NCBI GenBank assembly: GCA_017522915.1
Contig: JAFWXX010000035.1
Coordinates: 1-64,000 of the forward strand
Reading direction: 5' to 3'
Source: Bacteroidaceae bacterium
Lineage (GTDB): Bacteria; Bacteroidota; Bacteroidia; Bacteroidales; Bacteroidaceae
Length of the DNA stretch: 64,000 nucleotides
Part shown: positions 63,348-64,000 of the stretch, piece after piece
How the letters are laid out: every line of letters begins with the position of its first letter
How positions within the stretch are numbered: position 1 is the first letter of the stretch
Position numbers and translations under genes: made by a program
Notes under the pieces: generated by a model
Told to the model about the DNA's origin: nothing
What the model saw: only the letters and a program-made list of their open reading frames with translations
Databases searched by the model: none

Positions 63348-64000
63348 ATGAAACTGCTTATTGTTGAAGATGATGCCTCCTTGCGTGAGATTATGCAACG
63401 TGCACTGCTTGCAGAGGGATATGTAGTTGAGTGTGCAGCGACATACTTCGACGCATGCGACAAGATTGCAGGCTACAGCTACGACTGCATAATGCTCGAC
63501 ATAATGCTGCCCGACGGCAACGGCCTGCGCCTGCTTGAACAGATAAAGAGCATGGGAAAGAACGACCGCGTGATAATAATATCGGCACGCGATTCCCTTG
63601 ATGACAAGATAGAAGGGCTGGACCTGGGAGCCGACGACTACCTGCCGAAACCGTTCTACATGGCAGAATTGTCGGCACGCATAAAGAGCGTGCTGAGAAG
63701 GGGCAACGGTGCTGTACAGAACAGCATGAATGCCGGCAACATATCGCTCGACCTGCAGAGCCGCCGCGTATCGGTTGGCGGAAAGGATGTACCGCTGCTC
63801 AAGAAAGAGTTCGACATATTGCTGTACTTCATGCAGCGTCCCGGACACATCGTTGACAAGGCTGTCCTTGCCGAAGCCGTCTGGGGCGACCACATAGACA
63901 TGGTCGATAACTTCCAGTTTGTATATGCGCAGATAAAGAACCTTAGAAAGAAAATCTCCGAGGCCGGGGCCGACATGAACATAAAGGCAGTATATGGTTT
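63348..64000 (+). CDS. OmpR/PhoB-family response regulator, 3' end beyond the window
   Basis: 217 residues visible. The receiver domain starts MKLLIVEDDAS (acidic pair 8-9), phosphoacceptor Asp51 in MLDIMLPDG, Ser79 in place of Thr, and Lys101 in KPF. A winged-helix DNA-binding domain begins near 135 (ISLDLQSRRV, LLKKEFDILLYFM) and its recognition helix region (NFQFVYAQIKNLRKKI) is included. Only the last few residues are missing. A histidine kinase gene probably follows outside the window. The regulon is unknown. Confidence 0.92.
   Translation, partial: MKLLIVEDDASLREIMQRALLAEGYVVECAATYFDACDKIAGYSYDCIMLDIMLPDGNGLRLLEQIKSMGKNDRVIIISARDSLDDKIEGLDLGADDYLPKPFYMAELSARIKSVLRRGNGAVQNSMNAGNISLDLQSRRVSVGGKDVPLLKKEFDILLYFMQRPGHIVDKAVLAEAVWGDHIDMVDNFQFVYAQIKNLRKKISEAGADMNIKAVYG

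Noticed and set aside
1-64000. tRNA, rRNA, integrase or transposase genes marking a mobile island
   Set aside because: None were recognised, so mobility of the ten-gene system rests only on the porP repeat.

Overview
The window comes from a Bacteroidales chromosome. Three things point there: a type IX secretion (T9SS) core operon porP-gldK-gldL-gldM-gldN with a separate gldH; Bacteroidetes-type promoters (TTTG, 19-21 nt, then TAnnTTTG or TAnnTTCG) before many genes; and family content typical of the order (DUF2723 glycosyltransferase, PepSY-like proteins, RicT/PSP1, macroglobulin-like surface proteins). Genus cannot be fixed from the sequence alone; Prevotellaceae or Bacteroidaceae relatives fit best. 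No rRNA, tRNA, CRISPR array, transposase or integrase was seen.

Region 1 (1-2090) is AT-rich and accessory. It holds the tail of one gene, two small exported proteins of unknown function, and a decayed stretch. The decayed stretch contains a chimeric remnant: half copied from porP (which lies 17 kb downstream), half from the small gene at 141. A strong terminator and a good promoter close the region.

Region 2 (2094-18224) is the most notable part: ten same-strand genes packed with gaps of 37 nt or less behind one predicted promoter. In order they are a small membrane protein, a von Willebrand A-like lipoprotein, a three-helix membrane protein, a tubulin-superfamily protein, a 1387-residue actin/Hsp70-fold protein with an internal array of three 45-residue helical repeats, a coiled-coil protein, a zinc-ribbon GTPase, a GAP1-like GTPase-associated protein, a polytopic membrane zinc-ribbon GTPase, and a membrane-anchored TIR protein. 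Parts of this set (paired GTPases, GAP1-like partners, tubulin-like proteins, TIR) resemble NTP-dependent conflict systems known from comparative genomics. The full combination looks like an envelope-tethered sensing or defence complex whose mechanism is not known to me.

Region 3 (18313-24294) is the T9SS core: PorP/SprF, then GldK, GldL, GldM and GldN, which form the periplasmic ring and the inner-membrane motor. An outer-membrane barrel protein, a YbdG-type MscS channel and three small lipoproteins follow.

Region 4 (27567-63285) is mostly housekeeping. It contains priA; a DUF2723 glycosyltransferase with a polysaccharide deacetylase and queG; dacB; nadB; the purH-mreBCD-mrdA-rodA cell-shape cluster; metF-holB-ricT-gldH on the minus strand; two PepSY-like periplasmic proteins; an epimerase/PAP2 pair; a phosphopantetheinyl transferase; two tandem macroglobulin-like/Sel1 fusion proteins; and rnr. 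The window ends inside an OmpR-family response regulator that starts at 63348.
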